Assembly: GCA_008360975.2 (NCBI GenBank)
Contig: CM039187.1
Span: 16,881,094 to 16,945,093, forward strand
DNA length: 64,000 nucleotides
Direction: 5' to 3'
Origin: Lichenostomus cassidix
Lineage: Eukaryota > Chordata > Aves > Passeriformes > Meliphagidae
In this document: positions 62,053-64,000 of the stretch, piece by piece
Layout: every line of letters begins with the position of its first letter
Numbering within the stretch: the stretch's first letter is position 1
Notes under the pieces: model-generated
What the model was told of the DNA's origin: nothing
Seen by the model: only the letters and a program-made list of their open reading frames with translations
Databases searched by the model: none
Translations under genes and position numbers: made by a program

Positions 62053-64000
62053 CAGCCTAAGTTGGACTCACTCCAAACTGGAAGTTCCCTATGCCCTAGT
62101 CTTGTTCATGATTTTGGGGCAAAGTTCATCCTTTTAAGAAATGATGCCAACTGCACATCAGATGAGTGTGGGGTTTTCTATTTAAAGACTGGAGTGTTTC
62201 TAACAATTTAATTCCACTGATGCTTTATTACTATAATCCCAAACACTGTTTTTGCAGCTGGATGCTTAGAAGTGAAATAAACCTAAAGCACCTCTGTAAG
62301 ACTGAGCCTTTTAAGCTGCCCTGAATAGCAGGCACACCTCTGTGAGACACCTTAGGAGACTGAACAGAGCAGAACAGAGCCAGTCTGGCATCAAATACTA
62401 TTTCATGTAGTTCAAATCCATAGAAATGACTGTAATGGGATGTTCGAGCTGAGCAGAAAGTTGAGTACCCTGTTTCCCATGTAACTTTCAGAGAGCAGCA
62501 TGTCGTAGGGCCACAGGTGAAGAGCTTCAGGCAAAAGCTGTGCCTTCTGCAGGCAGTACAGAGCCTGTGGCACAATTTGGGCTCACACAGAGAGGCCATT
62601 CACACCACCAGGAGACATGGCATAGCATTTCAGCTGCTAATGGATGCACTCTTGTGTGGTTTGCTGATCCCCTGAGCTGCTCTCAGGCTCTGGCAGGCTG
62701 CCCAGCATCCCCAGCAGTCTCCCATGCCACACCACAAGAGTCACACAAGCTGTGGGTCCACTGGGAGCCATTATCTAGTTTCCTTGGGGTCCTTTTGTTC
62801 ACAGACAATGCTGAAATCACTTCAGCCATTGTGGCCAATATCCGTGGCTGCATAGCTCCCCAGAAACAAACCCACAAGGTTTGAGGCTGACTTGAGCCAC
62901 AGAGCTGGTCTGCAAAATGAATGTCTGCACAACGAATGTCTGCACCACACATATTCACAACAGGTCAGAGCTAAAGGGCCTCTGGAGACACATAAAACTC
63001 TCCCCTCCTCACACAGACATTCGACTTTTGATCTTAACTCATGTTCTCCTGGGATAGATCTCATTGCTCTCCGAGGGAGAAATGCAGCCCCAGATTACTC
63101 TGAACCAGGTCCCCACTGCCTGGTCTCTCTTTTAGCATGAATTACACATTTTATGCTACAGTTTTGACATTCCCTGTGCTTTGCCATGACACTTTATCTG
63201 AGGTGCCCTAGCCTTCAAAAGAAAAAGGCTTTCTCCACTAAAGACGTGACCAGAATGGCTAGGTGGAGCTTCCAGAAAATGTACTGCCAGCAATGTCTTT
63301 CCCACACCCCAAAACCTCCATATTACTGCAAGCAATAAGTAAAAGTTTGCTTCCTATGAAAAATCTCTGAAAGTCCTTTGGGACCACAGTACAGATGAGG
63401 ACAATATAAGACTTTGGGATCACAAGGGCAGGAAACAATGAAACAATGTTACATTTTTTATTATTTTTAATAAAATGTATTCCATATTGTATTTCAATAC
63501 TTCTATGAGACTTCTCTTCAGTCACTCATGGCCCTTAGAACACCCTCTTCACCTTCCCTGGAGGCACCTGACATTTTTAACATCAGCAAATTTGAATGTG
63601 ATTTATACAATTTCTTAAATATAGCCCTTACCTAGTTATAAAATACTGCCCCAATTCTTTTATATACAATAACCATTGTGCTTATGATGACTTAAGCCAT
63701 GTGTATTATTTTTTAAAAGAATTATATTTACATGGAATGTTTAAGAAAAGAATTTTCCAGATTCCGGAAGTAGAACCCCCTTCAGAACAGGAAGGAAATA
63801 ATTAATTTTTACCTTAAAACCCAACCAGTGTAATGGTTTATTACCCAGCGGGAAAAGTGTGAGAGAGTTTCTTTTCAGCTTAATGAGGTGGATGTTTATA
63901 TTAAGAGATTGTTCTGAAACTCCAATGCCACCAGCAAGTGAATAACAATACTCAGATCATACTTCAATCTCAAAACATTTCAGAGATGAAGTCATTCATA
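62053..64000. other. Unique non-coding DNA
   Basis: No gene is recognised. It contains the 15-bp triplicate at 62909-62953, listed separately. The 122-codon minus frame at 62231-62599 and the 114-codon plus frame at 62540-62884 overlap at the ends and have no recognisable motif. Confidence 0.5.
62909..62953 (+). repeat. 15-bp tandem repeat, 3 copies
   Basis: The three units (62909-62923, 62924-62938, 62939-62953) share the frame tctgca-NNA-gaatg. The first two differ at two positions and the third is decayed at its 3' side. The unit length is a multiple of three, so a minus-strand frame through it repeats a five-residue C-A-D-I-R/H pattern, but there is no other sign of coding. Confidence 0.8.

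Noticed and set aside
1..64000. Bacterial or viral systems (operons, CRISPR, integrases, endogenous retroviruses)
   Set aside because: No long coding frames, no repeat-spacer arrays, and no LTR, gag, pol or env signatures were seen; the composition and repeats are those of a bird chromosome.

Overview
The window looks like a piece of a bird nuclear chromosome with no recognisable gene. The clearest evidence is a CR1 LINE 3' end at 28978-29275, lying on the minus strand. It carries the diagnostic doubled 8-bp terminal repeat and the typical avian CR1 tail. A second, more worn CR1 tail lies at 11495-11620 on the plus strand. CpG is depleted and base composition is moderately AT-rich throughout, as expected of vertebrate intergenic or intronic DNA. 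There is no operon structure, no ribosome binding sites, no CRISPR array and no recognisable RNA gene. I cannot tell the species or the flanking gene.

Protein coding: none of the open frames resembles a protein I know. The long ones are either translations of a pentanucleotide microsatellite (49783-50368) or short open stretches in locally GC-richer DNA (52.0-53.1 kb, 56.5-56.9 kb, 61.0-61.5 kb), where open frames coexist on both strands or in several frames. One stretch, 56528-56743, has a good splice acceptor and a local CpG cluster. It is listed as a hypothesis, not annotated as an exon.

Layout. 0-8 kb: unique non-coding DNA. 7.9-8.6 kb: candidate conserved element with an inverted repeat. 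11.5 kb: CR1 tail. 12.2-12.6 kb: candidate conserved element. 13.3 kb: MIR-like SINE. 14.65 kb: A19 tract. 15.5-16.5 kb: an old CR1/L3-like LINE relic that still shows a reverse-transcriptase C-terminal F-L-N-D-L codon string. 17.3-17.6 kb: candidate element with a perfect octamer. 18.2 kb: full palindromic CRE. 18.7 kb and 22.5 kb: MIR-like relics on the minus strand. 24.12 kb: (GAA)13. 26.82 kb: (TG)17(AG)11. 28.44 kb: MIR-like relic. 28.98 kb: CR1. 40.2 kb: weak MIR head. 41.8-42.3 kb: the best-looking candidate regulatory element. 49.9-50.26 kb: three adjacent pentanucleotide arrays forming a 343-bp, almost unbroken pyrimidine tract. 52.98 kb: CTCF-like motif. 58.65 kb: 3' end of an old CR1-like LINE.

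Young repeats are scarce, while several very old ones (MIR, old CR1/L3, and a palindromic family built on a CCATTGACTTCAATGG-type core) can still be read. This fits a slowly evolving gene desert or a large intron that may hold long-range regulatory DNA. I found no new biological system. The most notable physical feature is the tripartite purine/pyrimidine pentanucleotide array.
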